Source of the DNA: Candolleomyces eurysporus | Lineage: Eukaryota > Basidiomycota > Agaricomycetes > Agaricales > Psathyrellaceae | DNA length: 64,000 nucleotides | NCBI GenBank assembly: GCA_027579435.1 | Contig: JANBPK010000936.1 | Location: forward strand, 33,206 to 97,205 | Direction of reading: 5' to 3' | Shown here: positions 21,400 through 32,599 of the stretch, piece by piece | Position numbering within the stretch: the stretch's first letter is position 1 | How the letters are laid out: each line of letters opens with the position of its first letter | Translations under genes and position numbers: made by a program | The notes under the pieces: model-generated | The model's input: the letters and a program-made list of their open reading frames with translations, nothing else | What the model was told of the DNA's origin: nothing | Database searches by the model: none

Positions 21400-23150
21400 A
21401 GCCTAGGTGAATGGCGAACGAATAAACGGTTGACGAAACAACGCAGGAAATGGATTGTAGATTTTGGGAAAATTGAATACGAATACACTCCATTTTAAAT
21501 TCGACTCCACTAAAATCACCATCCGAATTCTAGTGGGCGCAGCTCCGGATACCCCTCAACTCCGTCTCTCGACAAGGGCTCAAGGAGCGCCATGACCTCC
21601 CTTGCCAGCTTCGCATCCCGCTCCTCCAGCTTCTCTAGATCTCTCGCAGCAGAGCTCCTCTCCTCTGGGGTCAATGGCCTCTCCCTTTCTTTGATAAGCG
21701 CTTCGGCAACCTTTCTCGGCAACCTGCTCCCTTCAGCTTTCTCATCCGAGAAAGCGACCATGTTTCCCCTCCTCACGACCGAAACACGGTCGACGAAGTT
21801 TACCTCATCGATCCACTCCGCCACGCTCATGAGCCCGTGGTAAGAATCGTCATGGATCTTCACTGGCGTGAGGCGGATAGGCAGATTCCTGCTCCCAGCC
21901 TCGGGCAGCCTCTCGTGAAAGCGGTGCAAGATACCCAACCTGCTCAGCGCCGCGGGCACCGCCATCACGATGACCTCGACGCGGTACCCCGCCTCGCCGA
22001 ACATGCGGGCCAACTCCCGAAAGTCATCTGGGTGTCGGCACGCGCTCTCGAGGAGCACGTCCAACTTCCGGGAGATTGCCTCGGCGACGGCCATGGCGAG
22101 CCACTTCCGTGCATCAGGGCTCGTGGCGGGCGATGCGTGTGCAGAACTGTCATCGGAGGCTAGCAGGGAGAGGTAGGCTGGATGGTGGGCTTTATAGACA
22201 TCAGCGATGAAGTGCGCAGGCGGGTGGGTGCGCGTCATGGCGGAGAGGATGGGGAGTGCGGTACGGGTTTTGCCCGCGCCGGTTTGGCCGACGATGAGGA
22301 CGGCAAGGGGCCGGCCTCGGCTGGGATGTGGTGTCAAGGTCGGGGGCAGGTCGGCGGGGAGGATCTCGGTGGTGAAGATGCGGCGGGACTCCGACTCTGG
22401 GAGGATATGGTGAGAGAGATCTGGTGGAGGCGGCATTTTGGGGCAATGGGCTTTTGGGTATGCTCTTCCTAGTACACGCTGAGCAGCGTTGGCGGGATAA
22501 TCTCGAAAATGTAAACGAGAAAGGTGAATCAGTGCGCGCCTCGTAAGTGGAGAGTTCCATTTCTAGACGCTTGCGAACAGTGGTGAGATCAGATCTAATC
22601 TACTCCTTTATCTAATCTTATGTCGTGTGAAAATAGAACTATACCCGGGCATCTACCTCACTCGCTCTTGCACCTTGCACTCGACATTCGGGTGTAGTTC
22701 GTTCTTTTGGGTGGGACTATAGCCACAACAATGGCTACCTTGCTAGAGCTCGACAACCAACGACTTCGGCGTGTGGCCTGGAAAGGTCAAGTCAAGGGGA
22801 CGAGCGCATTTTGAGTGCTCTTACATCCCGTGCGTACTTTCTTCGATGAAATTTATGACACGGTTCAATGACTCGACTCGTCTGCCGCTGTAAAATGGTC
22901 TCCTAGACCACCACAGCTCATGCTATTCGACGACGATGGCTACGACTCCTCAGGCCTCAATTGCAACCTCAAATATCCCATCTTCCCTCTAACTCAAGCC
23001 TGTTCCTCGACGTCCTTCCAGGGATTCCGCGTTTGAGACTGGACGAACTGCAAGGTCCTATCTCTGATCCTACCTCAGGTTCATCATCGGATTCGTGAAT
23101 CCACCACGTCTCTTAGTGCTAGACCTGCTTATTGTCACCGGGAGTACGAA
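21400..23150. repeat. Segmental duplication, copy B
   Basis: This is the partner of 12590-14342, colinear and in the same orientation. It contains the open zeta-like kinase on the minus strand and the 5' end of pseudogene copy B on the plus strand. Unlike copy A, the plus-strand copy continues beyond the point where copy A is cut. Confidence 0.8.
21516..22436 (-). CDS. Zeta-toxin-family P-loop kinase (306 aa)
   Basis: A single uninterrupted exon of 306 codons with no intron, unusual among its neighbours. Residues 50-57 are a perfect Walker A loop (GQTGAGKT), preceded by a hydrophobic strand (LAVLIV). FIADVYKAHHPAY follows at about 76-88, where the Asp matches the position of the catalytic base of bacterial zeta enzymes. 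The helix KLDVLLESACRHPDDF, the strand GYRVEVIVMAVPAALS and LGILHRFHERL fit the PF06414 (Zeta_toxin) core. Bacterial zeta proteins phosphorylate UDP-N-acetylglucosamine. In fungi that molecule is the chitin precursor, but activity and substrate of this homologue are unknown. No antitoxin-like gene is adjacent. The ATG starts MPPPPDLSHH. It faces the plus-strand pseudogene copy B across about 250 bp. The fold could also belong to another small-molecule kinase. Confidence 0.85.
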   Translation of the reverse strand: MPPPPDLSHHILPESESRRIFTTEILPADLPPTLTPHPSRGRPLAVLIVGQTGAGKTRTALPILSAMTRTHPPAHFIADVYKAHHPAYLSLLASDDSSAHASPATSPDARKWLAMAVAEAISRKLDVLLESACRHPDDFRELARMFGEAGYRVEVIVMAVPAALSRLGILHRFHERLPEAGSRNLPIRLTPVKIHDDSYHGLMSVAEWIDEVNFVDRVSVVRRGNMVAFSDEKAEGSRLPRKVAEALIKERERPLTPEERSSAARDLEKLEERDAKLAREVMALLEPLSRDGVEGYPELRPLEFGW

Positions 23151-23770
23151 GGATGAGCTTCGAGCGCCACGTCGCCGACCTGACAGCATCTGCCATCTCC
23201 TTCGGTAAAAAAAGAGCGACGACGACCGATGCCACCCCATTGAATACCGCCTTGATAGAGGAACTCGTTGCCTGGGGCTCTGATCTCGGGCGGTGCAATT
23301 ACAGCGTTCGTTGGTGTTGCTCGAGGCTTGGAAGATGGGGGGAGGCCCAGCAGCTGGCGGAGAAAGGTGAAGTGTTCAAATCGACAGTTTCGTCCAACAT
23401 CGTCCTTAGCCCCTTCTCCGTCGACCAAATACCAAGACCCCTTCGATACCCCCTCCATCCTAAAGTCTAAATGCAAACGCTCTCGCCCGCACACTCACGA
23501 CCGGACCAGGAATGAGACGTGACACAGACTCGAACGCGAGCATTCCATCCCAAACGACTGCGTATGCAGCTTCGAATAGGGCAAACGATCCGCATGGGGA
23601 GTTTGTTCTGGCTCTCAATTTCACTCTCAGCCGAGCCGTCGCTTTCTTAGACTTGGTGACCGTCGCTCCAGATTCTCGCCACCCTCCATCTTCATCCTCC
23701 GGCTCATCGCGAATCTGCCTATCGCTTTGGACAGAGTCATTGTTGCGATGAGTGCCACAGCCTTCAACGT
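22470..23770 (+). pseudogene. Truncated copy B of the 50.4-kb low-complexity gene
   Basis: This stretch resembles 49.9-51.7 kb: first the promoter, then the LQGLL block, then a well-preserved LNTALIEELVA stretch (23235-23270), then KSKxKRSR-like and AxNDPHGEFVxAL-like blocks. Stops and frame changes occur in every block. It ends near 23770 and the 7TM relic follows. Confidence 0.75.
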
Positions 23771-23999
23771 CTGGCCACATCCGGTCCGCGGCAATTGACT
23801 CTACCAGGTTTTGACCCTGATCGCCATATGATTTAGATTACTCTTTCAATGCCGTTTGGCCCGATTCAAATGTCTCTCTGGAAAACCCTTTCGAGTCACC
23901 ATTGACATTTTTGGCCCCTCATCAATCGTGGGGCCGTGGCTCAGGCGACGACGACTCGGACTAGCTGCTTTAGGTCTTTCACCTACCCTCAAGCCGCAT

Positions 24000-24545
24000 T
24001 TGCAGGGCTCTTAGTAGAAATAATTCACTGTCATAGTGAGTCTATCTGTGTGGTACACGCTTACAATCAATGTATGGGCCTATATTGAGTTGGTCAACGG
24101 GCCACGACGTGAGACCGTGGACAGACCGAAGAATTGTTCATACAGTGGCTCGGACTTGCGTAGCCTATCGGCCTCGCACTCGAACCTTACCTCGTCCAAA
24201 CCGGTACGCAATATTTCCAAACGTCGACGTTTCGGATAATGACTTGGGTGCGCCTGTCAATCAGGTCATTATATTCAAAACCCGGTAGAGTCGGAAACAA
24301 CGGCGTATCTACCCAACGTACAATGGCCGAGAGACACGGTACCGCACAGTATGTATTGCCTTTAGCTTACTGTGGCTCTCTCGGATGTGACTCTTGTAGT
24401 GGCTATGGCGGTCATCGAGCTCGTCGCTATGATCCCTATGTCAACATACGCCGCGATGTACCCGAGACGGAGTCCTGCTTAGTACGGGCTGTATCCCAAT
24501 TTACGCGCTCAACGCCGTTATTGGGGCTTGTGTCCAGACGAGCTT
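24000..24545 (+). pseudogene. Decayed copy of the 2.6-kb DUF6534 7TM gene
   Basis: Exon-intron blocks of the gene at 2584 can be traced in order. There is the exon-1 donor region (catagtgagt), the exon-3 block (cgaaccttacctcgtccaaac, matching the AYLVQL segment), an exon-4-like block ending in acccggtagag, and an exon-5 block (gtggctatggcggtcatcgagctcgtcgctatgat, matching VAAVAVLELAAM). Frames are broken. Confidence 0.7.
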
Positions 24546-24713
24546 AGAGATCCGAGCACAGCCAACCCCTGTGACTCGGTCTTTTCGATGACGTCAGGGC
24601 ACTCGGCACCGCGGCAGTGCCAACTCCGGCAGATGCCGGGTGATGTTTCCACGCGCAAGACCCGGTGCTTTGTTCCTCCCGTCGGCGTACACGACGGTTT
24701 GTAAACGACCACC
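24546..24713. other. Short spacer before next gene
   Basis: A 170-bp spacer that must hold the promoter and leader of the 24.7-kb gene. No TATA box is recognised. Confidence 0.35.
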
Positions 24714-25601
24714 ATGCTCGCGTCTCCACCCCCGCCTTACGACTTCCCAAGTATTACCGTCAAGGAGAAGCAGCTCAGTGTCTACTCTCCCCCGAAAGAC
24801 CTCTTTGACCGACAGCCCGCAGAGCTCGTCGATGTCGCCATTTCCAGATTGCAAGCGGCAGGTGTGGAGTTGATTGAGTGGAGGGCGTTGTTGTACAGAC
24901 GGATGTCAGTGCCCATCTTCGTCAAGGTCGGTGGTCTCTTCAATCTTCCTCTACTGGAATAACTAACAGTCCGGCTCATTATCAAGGATTTTTCCTATGT
25001 CGTGCCCGACGAGGACCTAGCTACCGCGTCGGACATCCTTAGCAGTATAGGGCTCCCCCTATCTCCTCCTTCAAAGCTGCTCACCAGAGTGGAGGGGGAT
25101 ATCCACACCAAAGCTACCTACCACCGACTCACCCGCTCATCTGCCCCTGCTTGGCTGCAATGTCTTGTTCTTTATCCCGCATCATTTGTCTCGCTCAACC
25201 CCGAAGAGCTCGATACGACCCCATCAATACACCTCTTACCTTCACCATCTACCACAAAGATCCTCGTCCCCAGACCGTCAGCCGTCTACGCCTGGCTCTT
25301 ACGAACTATGCTCAAGTACCCCAGATCATGCGCCGTTCGAACAATCCTCGCCTCGGATTTGTCGGAACTTGTGGATTACCACCTTCTCCGTGTTGTGGAG
25401 GGCTACGTCAACCCAGATGAGAACCCAGAGCGATGGAAGGAGCTTAATATGAAGAGAAGAATTGCTGATGCCCTCGAGCTCATCAATCAATGGACTCAGA
25501 ATCACGAATGGCGAGAGGGAGAGGAGTGGTTTGGAGATGCCCTAGAGGCCATTGTTTCTGGGGACGGGAATATCGAGTACTTGCCTTCTTCCAACTCATG
25601 A
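24714..25601 (+). CDS. Uncharacterised basidiomycete protein (275 aa)
   Basis: Two phase-0 exons are 24714-24926 and 24987-25601, with a 60-nt intron (GTCGGT..TATCAAG). The protein opens MLASPPPPYDFPSITVKEKQ and has the motif FVKDFSYVVPDEDLATASDIL at the splice junction. Long stretches follow (HRLTRSSAPAWLQCLVLYPA, PRPSAVYAWLLRTMLKYPRS, RTILASDLSELVDYHLLRVV). The order of an 'xFSYVVPDxxLxxA' segment followed by a basic 'hxRPS+YxxxLL' segment is one I associate with a common mushroom protein family of unknown role, perhaps with a degenerate nucleotidyltransferase-like fold; that fold call is weak. The frame is clean and codon use looks normal although pseudogenes flank it. Confidence 0.75.
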
Positions 25602-25914
25602 CACTAATGTATTTATTTATGCTTTTATTCCATTGCAACCCTACCTTCCAGTAGATTTTCTCTCGACCCCGCCGTTGCATTTGTAGATGTCTGAACATCT
25701 CCGTACGTAGTTTCGTTATGACTGTCGTTGTGGCCCTCCATGCTTCCGTCACCTTTGACAATTCCATCCCCGATCTCCTCCTGTCTATATCCTCCTTCAT
25801 TTCCCCTTCGATCTGCTTTTCCGATGACATCCTGTGCGGCTATTAATACGCCTGTCGCCTCGGGCGCTCGCTACCAAAGGACTTGTCATGTCTTCGAGTA
25901 ACGCTGGCATAGGG
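25602..25914. other. Intergenic
   Basis: The 3' flank of the 24.7-kb gene. A minus-strand open frame here (25483-25830) overlaps its 3' end and has no support. Confidence 0.4.
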
Positions 25915-26690
25915 TTCGCCTACAATTACTACCACGTTACCCCGACTAGAGCTCAACTAGTGCCGGCTTCGAGGTAGGACAAGGGGAAGAGCGTAGTTCG
26001 GCCGATCTCATATCCCGTGCGTGTTTTGTTCGATGACGTCCATGATGTGGTTCAATAACTCGAGGTTTCTTAGGACTCATCTACCAAGGCTTTCAACCAA
26101 TTCGAATATGCCTACTCTACGTCCCGTCGGACGATACCTTCCTAGACCACCACGGCTCGTGTCCCTCTGCGATGACGGCTACGATTACCCAATCGCAACC
26201 TCAACGATCCCATCCTGCCTCCAACTCAAACCGTTCACCAATGTCTTGCGTGTGATCCCGTGCTTGAAACTAGACGAATTACAGGGTCTCCTTTCCGGCC
26301 CTACCTCAACTTCATCGGATCCGGAAATCCAGCGTGTCGAATTGTAGCAGGGAGGAATTCCAGCAGTTAGCGGAGCGATATGAAGGGTTCAGATCGACTG
26401 TTTCGTTCAGCACCGTCCTCAACCCATTCTCCATTTATCAAGGACGAACCCAACCAGCACGGCCTTGCCGAAGACAAGGACAACCTACATTTCTCGATAC
26501 CCCCTCCATAAAAAGTCGAAATCCTAGAGCGTTCGGTTGCACAATGTTGACAGGACCTAGAAAGAGACGCGAAGCAGACCCAAACTCGAGTATTCTCGAA
26601 TGACAGGCCAATACGCAGCCCCGAATAGGTGCACGGACCATATGGAGGAGTGTTTGCATTTCTCACCTCCCTACTCGACTGACAACGACG
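25915..26690 (+). pseudogene. Truncated copy C of the 50.4-kb low-complexity gene
   Basis: This resembles the leader and N-terminal coding part of the gene at 50416. Traceable blocks are the accccgactagagctcaac leader segment, PTLRPVGRYLPRPPRLVSL-like, the LQGLLSGPTSTSSD block, a KSRNPRAFG-like block and the final RCxDHMEECLHFSPPYSTD-like block. Stops interrupt it repeatedly. No zeta-like gene and no 7TM relic flank this copy, so it is the shortest version of the unit. Confidence 0.65.
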
Positions 26691-27244
26691 ATCTACACAT
26701 TTGAAAGAGGCCGCGGGAAATGAGGTGATGGAGCGGATTGACACCAGGTGCTGAGCGAGCTCGACAGGAAATGGAATGACAGCGACGTTGACGTTGGGGT
26801 AGTCTAGGAAACCACTCTAGTTCGCGTAGGCCCAGATAGCTAGGTGAAGAGCACCTCGTATAGCGTCGAGGGCAAGGATCGAATGCTGATTCTGGCACAG
26901 ATCATAGCCGCACTCTAATCTAATCTAATTTAATTTAATCTACTAATCCGCCAGAATCCCCTGGTCCAACATGTATTTAAATATTTACGGTTAGCTTATA
27001 TAGGAATGAATGTACTACCATACCCCAAAGCTGAGGGTGTGTATCAATGACGCTCTGACTTTCTCTCTTTAGAGGTACGGGAGTAAGTAGCACTTATACA
27101 GCCTCAGTGAAGCCAGATGTGCTCACAAATATAAAATATCAAAGTTATTCGTTTCGTTTCAAAAAGGGGAGCCTGTTGTGAATTCGCTCCAGTCAGGCCA
27201 CCTGCACGGCTAGAGTCTTGAGAGGCAAGCATTTCATTTATCAC
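26691..27244. other. Intergenic, AT-rich patch
   Basis: A taatctaatctaatttaattt run lies near 26915-26945. No gene is seen. Confidence 0.4.
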
Positions 27245-27722
27245 TTATTCTGCTACGATCAATCTAGATCTATCAATTGCAAGCATAGCAAACCCGCCCT
27301 TGGATATGCCTTCACCGCTACAGGGCCCAGCATCCGTCTTGTCTGCCTTCCTTAAGGCCCGAGATATGTACCGCGTTGGAAGAGTCGGTTGACAAGGATT
27401 CGAAAATCGGAGAAAGCTGGTGAAAGGGAAGAGTACAGGATCCATCGCGCTACTGTAAATCCTCTGGCCGGCAAAGTGGTCCTCTAGGGTGTGGGCATTG
27501 CCATTGCGCACAGCAGGAGGTTTCTTACCATCGGGCGGTTGGCGAACCGCCCCTGGGCTCGCAAGACAACGATAAATGCCACTCTGCATGACGTAGACTG
27601 CTTGTTCATGCCTGCTTCCAGGGTGGTAGTTGTTTGCTGTTCGAAATTCGAACACCACTGTAACCGCTCTGCGCCAAATTCACCGTCCTTGTATCCGCAC
27701 CCACACTGGAGTGAATTGACAT
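27245..27722 (-). CDS. Possible small gene, unknown function
   Basis: A tentative two-exon model starts with the ATG at 27722-27720 (MSIHS), splices over about 50 nt (GTGTGG..GTTACAG), and joins a long frame that reads MVFEFRTANNYHPGSRHEQ, VYVMQSGIYRCLASPG, HTLEDHFAGQRIYSSAMD and SGEGISKGGFAMLAID, with stop at 27245. A TATA box (TATATAAA on the minus strand, 27793-27800) lies about 75 bp upstream of the ATG, which supports transcription in this direction. No domain is recognised and no signal peptide is visible. The 3' part may contain another intron. Alternative: a chance frame of 137 codons. Confidence 0.4.
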
Positions 27723-27792
27723 TGGAATCAGAGTGGAGAAGTGAGCTAAGGAGTGGTGAGTGATCTGACGGCCAGAAGGCGAAGAAGCTAGC

Positions 27793-27800
27793 TTTATATA
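27793..27800 (-). promoter_or_regulatory. TATA box (TATATAAA)
   Basis: TATATAAA on the minus strand, about 75 bp upstream of the proposed ATG at 27722. Confidence 0.45.
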
Positions 27801-29260
27801 CCTACGGGAGTCTTACGGTGTGGGGTCTTCATAATGTAATTGACGGTACAGCAGTGTGACCACAACTGTCCACACTGTTGCTGCGAGCTCTGAGAACAAC
27901 ACCCGTATCATAAAAAAAAATTGAGAGGATGCGGGAATTACCGCACCTGTAACCGGTAGTGTTTGCTGAGAGAGAACAAGAACGCCACAGAGTCGCTTGC
28001 TATTGTACGGTCCTTCATAAAGAAAAGCACACATAGAAACCCCCTGGGCGCCGTCTTACAAAAAGAAACTCAAGATTTTAAACGGAGAAATGATGTGGAT
28101 TGGTATGCAGTCAGATCTAAAGAACCCAAATATCGAACTATACCCGCTAGAAGACAAGCAGCAAGACAAGACTAGAGTTGTGACACTATGAGATCTCGGG
28201 GCCACAGGCAGTCTCTCTCCGTCGTTCAGAGTCCGATCGTGCTAGGAGCGGGCGATAGACGTGATCATTCTTGTACGTGCAAAAAGATAAGTCAAGGCGC
28301 ACACACGGCGTTTTCCCCTACAACTAACATGATACCATGTGGCACCTCTAACTCACGCTAGCGCCAGCGCTGCTCTAAAAGGATACATGGGACCCCCTTC
28401 CTTGTATTCCAATCTCACTGGCTGATAAGGCGTTAGGTTAAATGCCTATTGGTACCCCGACTAGCGTAATACACCGAGTGCATATGTCTACATACACTAA
28501 TGAAACAACGACAAAATCGAAGCGTTTATGAAACAACACCGGGATCTAGGACTCATATCCCCTAACGACCCTCGACTTGTGCGAATTGACCTGCTCCTCC
28601 TTCTGAGTCGGCATCTGAGCCCCTCTTGGCCCTGGTTCCTCCGATTCCTCTCCCGATTTCATAGGTGCGAGCCGATTTCTCAAACAAGGATCCATGGCGT
28701 TTCATAGCAGTAGAAGACAGTTATTGCTCAAGTTGTTGGTGGCAATTGTTTAGTAACTGTAAGCTGGCAGCTAACAATCTCATTCCGTGTGGCTCTTCAG
28801 ACGGGTGGAATTATTAGAATAGCAAAGAAGTAGACCCACCTGCAATTTACCGCGCCGCATTGAGCTCTGAGCACCTCTCGAGCCGAAAATTGAAGAGTTG
28901 GCGTGGCTGTATTGCCATGTGGGTCCAAGTGACCTACAACCCTCATCAGCTTCGTCCACAGCAGTTTACATTTCAACCGCTTCNTTTTTTGTTCTCAGGG
29001 TCATGTTTGAGCCCTTGAGGCTGCATACGATAGACATGCTTTTGTCCTCCGAGCAGCAAACCACAACAGAGTCCGTGTGCTTCGCTTCCCGTAAGCTAGT
29101 GCTCTGTTTTTGCTCTGCTTCGAAGTGCAGCTGATACGATACCCAATTGGACAGCATTGAGTGCGTCACGTAGACCTGACTACGGATACCGTGGGCCCGG
29201 ACCAATTGTCAGTCTAATCCAGCACAAATATTTGACGGATCTCCCGGCGTTCAGAGGTTG
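27801..29260. other. Intergenic, nothing recognised
   Basis: About 1.4 kb without a supportable gene. Short frames lack splice support. An N before a T6 run lies at 28984. Confidence 0.45.
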
Positions 29261-29262
29261 AG

Positions 29263-29270
29263 TATTTAAA
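29263..29270 (+). promoter_or_regulatory. TATA-like element (TATTTAAA)
   Basis: TATTTAAA lies about 175 bp upstream of the ATG at 29442, and a pyrimidine-rich leader with many CT tracts follows. Confidence 0.4.
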
Positions 29271-29441
29271 CCTATCAGATCCTTGCTAACTCTCCCCAGA
29301 AATTCATCCCATCTCCTCCAGTTGAGCTACAGCCCGCCTTCTCAGCCAGAACAGCGTTAGCAAGCTAACAATCCACTCCATCTATCTGTCTCAGAGCACC
29401 ACTTTCCTCCAAGTATCCGACTCCCACCACTGCACGCAGCT

Positions 29442-30183
29442 ATGGACCTGACCCTCGAGGAGCAACTCGCCCAGATGGGCATTTCACCGGAAGATCTTCA
29501 GGCATTCGTTGCTGCTAAGCGCCAGAAGGTCGATTTCGCTCCTCCTGCTCCGCCCCCTCCCCAGCCTCAAGAAGGGCCCAGATGTGCGCCGGTCAAGGTT
29601 ACCATTGAGAACACATACAAGGAACGCGAGTACCATGAACAACCTGCTACATTTGGCAAGGGCAAAATACACATTATGCGTACTAGTGAGTCAGGGTTCT
29701 CGCACGTCAGCTTTTCCTGTTCCGTTTGCTGATAAATTTCGAATTTCTCCTGTAACACAGAGGTTACTAGTACGCCCACAGGTTCGGGGACGGATGTCGG
29801 GTTTGCTGCAGCTCCCGGTAATCTGGGTAAGTTCTATTCACTTCAGCCATCCAAACCACTGTCGATATACATAATATTTCGTCTGTAGACCGAAGTTTCT
29901 TTGCATTCATTCAGAGTCTCAATTCGAGGGATGAAGGAGGCAAGTCATCCATATCCTCAACCTTCCAGCTCCTGTCTCTTTCCCCTTTCCTTTCCCCCTT
30001 ACTTTGTGATCTCTTGTCTTGGCCGTAAAGACTGACTATATTAAACCTTTAGAAATGTACGTCGCAGACTTCGAGAAGCGCATGGAGAAGAAGTTTTCTG
30101 CCGAGACGCGGGAATGTTCTGATCCCGAGTTCGTGGTCGAGCAACTTTCAGAGCACCACGCTTCGAGCCGGTCGGTAGACTAA
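29442..30183 (+). CDS. Uncharacterised protein with a GC-AG intron (163 aa)
   Basis: Four exons are 29442-29685, 29761-29826, 29889-29939 and 30053-30183. Phases agree only if the third intron uses a GC donor (GAG|GCAAGT ... TTTAG); the alternative GT sites tested give stops or the wrong frame. The protein begins MDLTLEEQLAQMGISPEDLQ, a helical acidic segment resembling a short UBA-like or SAP-like turn. A Pro-rich stretch follows, then DRSFFAFIQSLNSRDEG and a charged C-terminal helix (ADFEKRMEKKFSAETRE). There is no signal peptide or membrane segment. I do not recognise the family. Confidence 0.7.
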
Positions 30184-30699
30184 ATACTTAAGCGACGGGC
30201 ACGTTCAACGATTCCATGATTCCATATGATGCATGGATCTATAATGCTCTGTATTTTATCTTATGCTCTACTATTGTATTGACAAATTGCATTTGCTGGT
30301 TCATTTTCAGGAGGACAGAGGACAGGTTGAAGACTCGGAGGGGTAGTTTGTTCGTGTCATAAAGCGAAGAATCTCTTTTTGATCGCTCGTTTAAAGAAAC
30401 GTCACGGTGTTTTGCAATGTCCTCTGTGTAGCAAGATGTGCTCCCAAGCATCTAGGGTGGAAAACGACTCACAGAAGCGACAGCCAAATGTCAGGCCGTG
30501 GGCACTTGGTTTCCTCCATAGATGGCGCATGCTAAACAGCAGGCAACGATGATAGGTAAGCATTCAGTCACCACTACCGAGGTTTGAAGGGGACGTACAT
30601 GATGGATCCGACTCTGAGGGCCCGTGAGCATGGTGATAAGATCAAATTTAATATTCAATTTGAGTATTTATCTGAAGATGTTACCATAGTAAACTCCGC
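30184..30699. other. Intergenic
   Basis: No supported feature between the 29.4-kb gene stop and the next duplicated fragments. Confidence 0.4.
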
Positions 30700-30845
30700 T
30701 TGCACGGCATGGGCAATCGAGTATCCACTTCAGTGTTTAAAGGCTGGGGCTGTCGTCTTTTGGTTAGGGTTGACGAACCATCACGACAACGACTACCTGA
30801 ATGGAGTCTGACCAGCGACAATTTCGACATGTAGGATGAGAGGTC
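30700..30845. repeat. Extra copy of the 50-kb gene promoter segment
   Basis: Gcacggcatgggcaatcgag ... gtgtttaaaggctggggctg corresponds to the same blocks at 50110-50180 upstream of the intact gene. It sits just upstream of copy D, which carries its own version of the promoter, so the promoter segment is doubled here. Confidence 0.6.
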
Positions 30846-30879
30846 AAATCCCCTATTCCAGCCCCCGAGATGGTAATAC

Positions 30880-32250
30880 ACGCTGAGCTGCGTCGGTGGG
30901 ATATTCTTGAAATTTTCAACGAGGTGAATCAATTCGCGGCTCGTAAGGAGTGATAAGATCAGATCGACCCTTACTCTTTCACCTCGCACTTCAACATTCG
31001 GGTGTAATTTTTTCTTTCGGGTTGGACTACAACCACAACCATGGCTACCCCGAGTAGAGCTCAATCAACGACGACTTCGACGTGTCGACACGGTCAACGG
31101 GACGAGCGCATTGCGAGTGCTCTTATATCCCGTGCGTGCTTTCTTTGAAATATATGACGCGGTCTACGATTCGAGAGTTCTAGGATTCGTCTACTGTTGT
31201 AGCACACGTCCGTGGTCGCAGTCAACGCGGCTTAGACCCAATGCGACATGCCTGCTCTACGTCTTGTCGAACGGTGACCTCTTAGACTACTGCAACTTGT
31301 TTCCTTTGCAACGACGGCTACGACTCAATCGCAGCCTCAGCGATCTTATCCTCCCTCCAACGCAAACCCGCTCTCCAATGTCTCAAAGGCGTCCGCGTTT
31401 GAGACCAGACGAACCGCACGGTCCTCTTTCCGATCCTACCTCAGGTTCATCATCGGATTCGTGATCCAGCAAGTCTCCTTGGGCCAGACCTGTTCAATGT
31501 CGCTGGAAGTACAAAGGAAGAGCTTCGAGTGCCACATCGCCGACCCCGTTCTAGATGGTATCTGCCATTACCCCCAACTGAAGAAGCGTCGATCACGACG
31601 ACCAACAACGCCGCCCTGTTGAATACCGTCTTGCCACAACTCGTTGCCTCGGGCTCCGGCCTGGAGATGGATCGTGCAGCCACAGCGCTCGTCGATGTTC
31701 CTCGAAGCTCGGAAGATAGGAGGATGTTCAGCAGTTATCGGAGAAAGGTGAAGGATTTAGATCGACAGCGTCGTTCAACATCGTCCTTATTCCCTTCTCC
31801 GGTTGCCAAGACGAGTCTTATCAACACGCCCTCGGCGAAGACCACGGTGATCCACATTTCCAAGCTCCCTTTGATACTCCCTCCATCGAGAAGACCAAAT
31901 CGAAGCGCTCTCGCTCGCACACTTTTGACAAGACCAAGGAAGAGACACGAGACAGGCTTGAATTCGAGTAGGGTGAAAGATCCGCATGGGGTTTGTTCAG
32001 GTTTTCATCACCCTAATCAACCTCATTTTCAGCGGAGCGGCCGCTCCCTAGGCTGGACAATGGAACAGTGAAAGACGCTATCAATCTCGATCGGAGCGTG
32101 TAACACTGGACCTACCAGGCGTCCTTATTCACATGGCCACGTAACGGCCCGGTGCAGGAAGAGCTAGTCAACGAGAGATACGGGTCCCTGGATCTGGAGT
32201 GGCAGCGGGAATGGGAGACGTGTCTGCTGGGGGATCTTCCCAGCTCTCAA
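30880..32250 (+). pseudogene. Truncated copy D of the 50.4-kb low-complexity gene
   Basis: The longest of the four relics. It starts with the shared promoter blocks (acgctgagctgcgtcgg, actacaaccacaaccatggc), includes the DEPHGPLSDPTSGSSSDS-like block, a NAALLNTVLPQLVASGSGLEMD block, a KRHETGLNSS block and, near 32100-32200, acactggacctaccaggcgtccttattcacatgg and gtccctggatctgg, matching 51778-51910. Internal stops and deletions are present throughout. Confidence 0.75.
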
Positions 32251-32599
32251 CTCCCTCAAAGGACCCTCNTTTTTTTGGTACGGCTTTGCATGGAGTCATC
32301 GTTTCTGACTTTATTTAACGTTCACATGCGCGCCGGCCGCCATTGAATCGATCAGGTTTCAACCCTGGGCGTCGTCACATATTATGGAGATGATTCCCCT
32401 CTGAAAACCTTTGGCCCAATTCAAATGTTTCCCTGACCTCACAGCCAACCGACGTTGAGCACGAAGTCAACATGGACATTTCCATCCACGCTTTGACATT
32501 TTAGACATCTCGCCAACATATGGGCCTCGGTTCAGTCGACGAGGATTCCCTGCTCAGGGTCTTTCTCCTAACTTTCGTACTCGGACTCGAAGGAGCCGT

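Noticed and set aside
21500..22700. Toxin-antitoxin operon around the zeta-like gene
   Set aside because: No small epsilon-like ORF is adjacent on either side; the flanks are promoter DNA and pseudogene.
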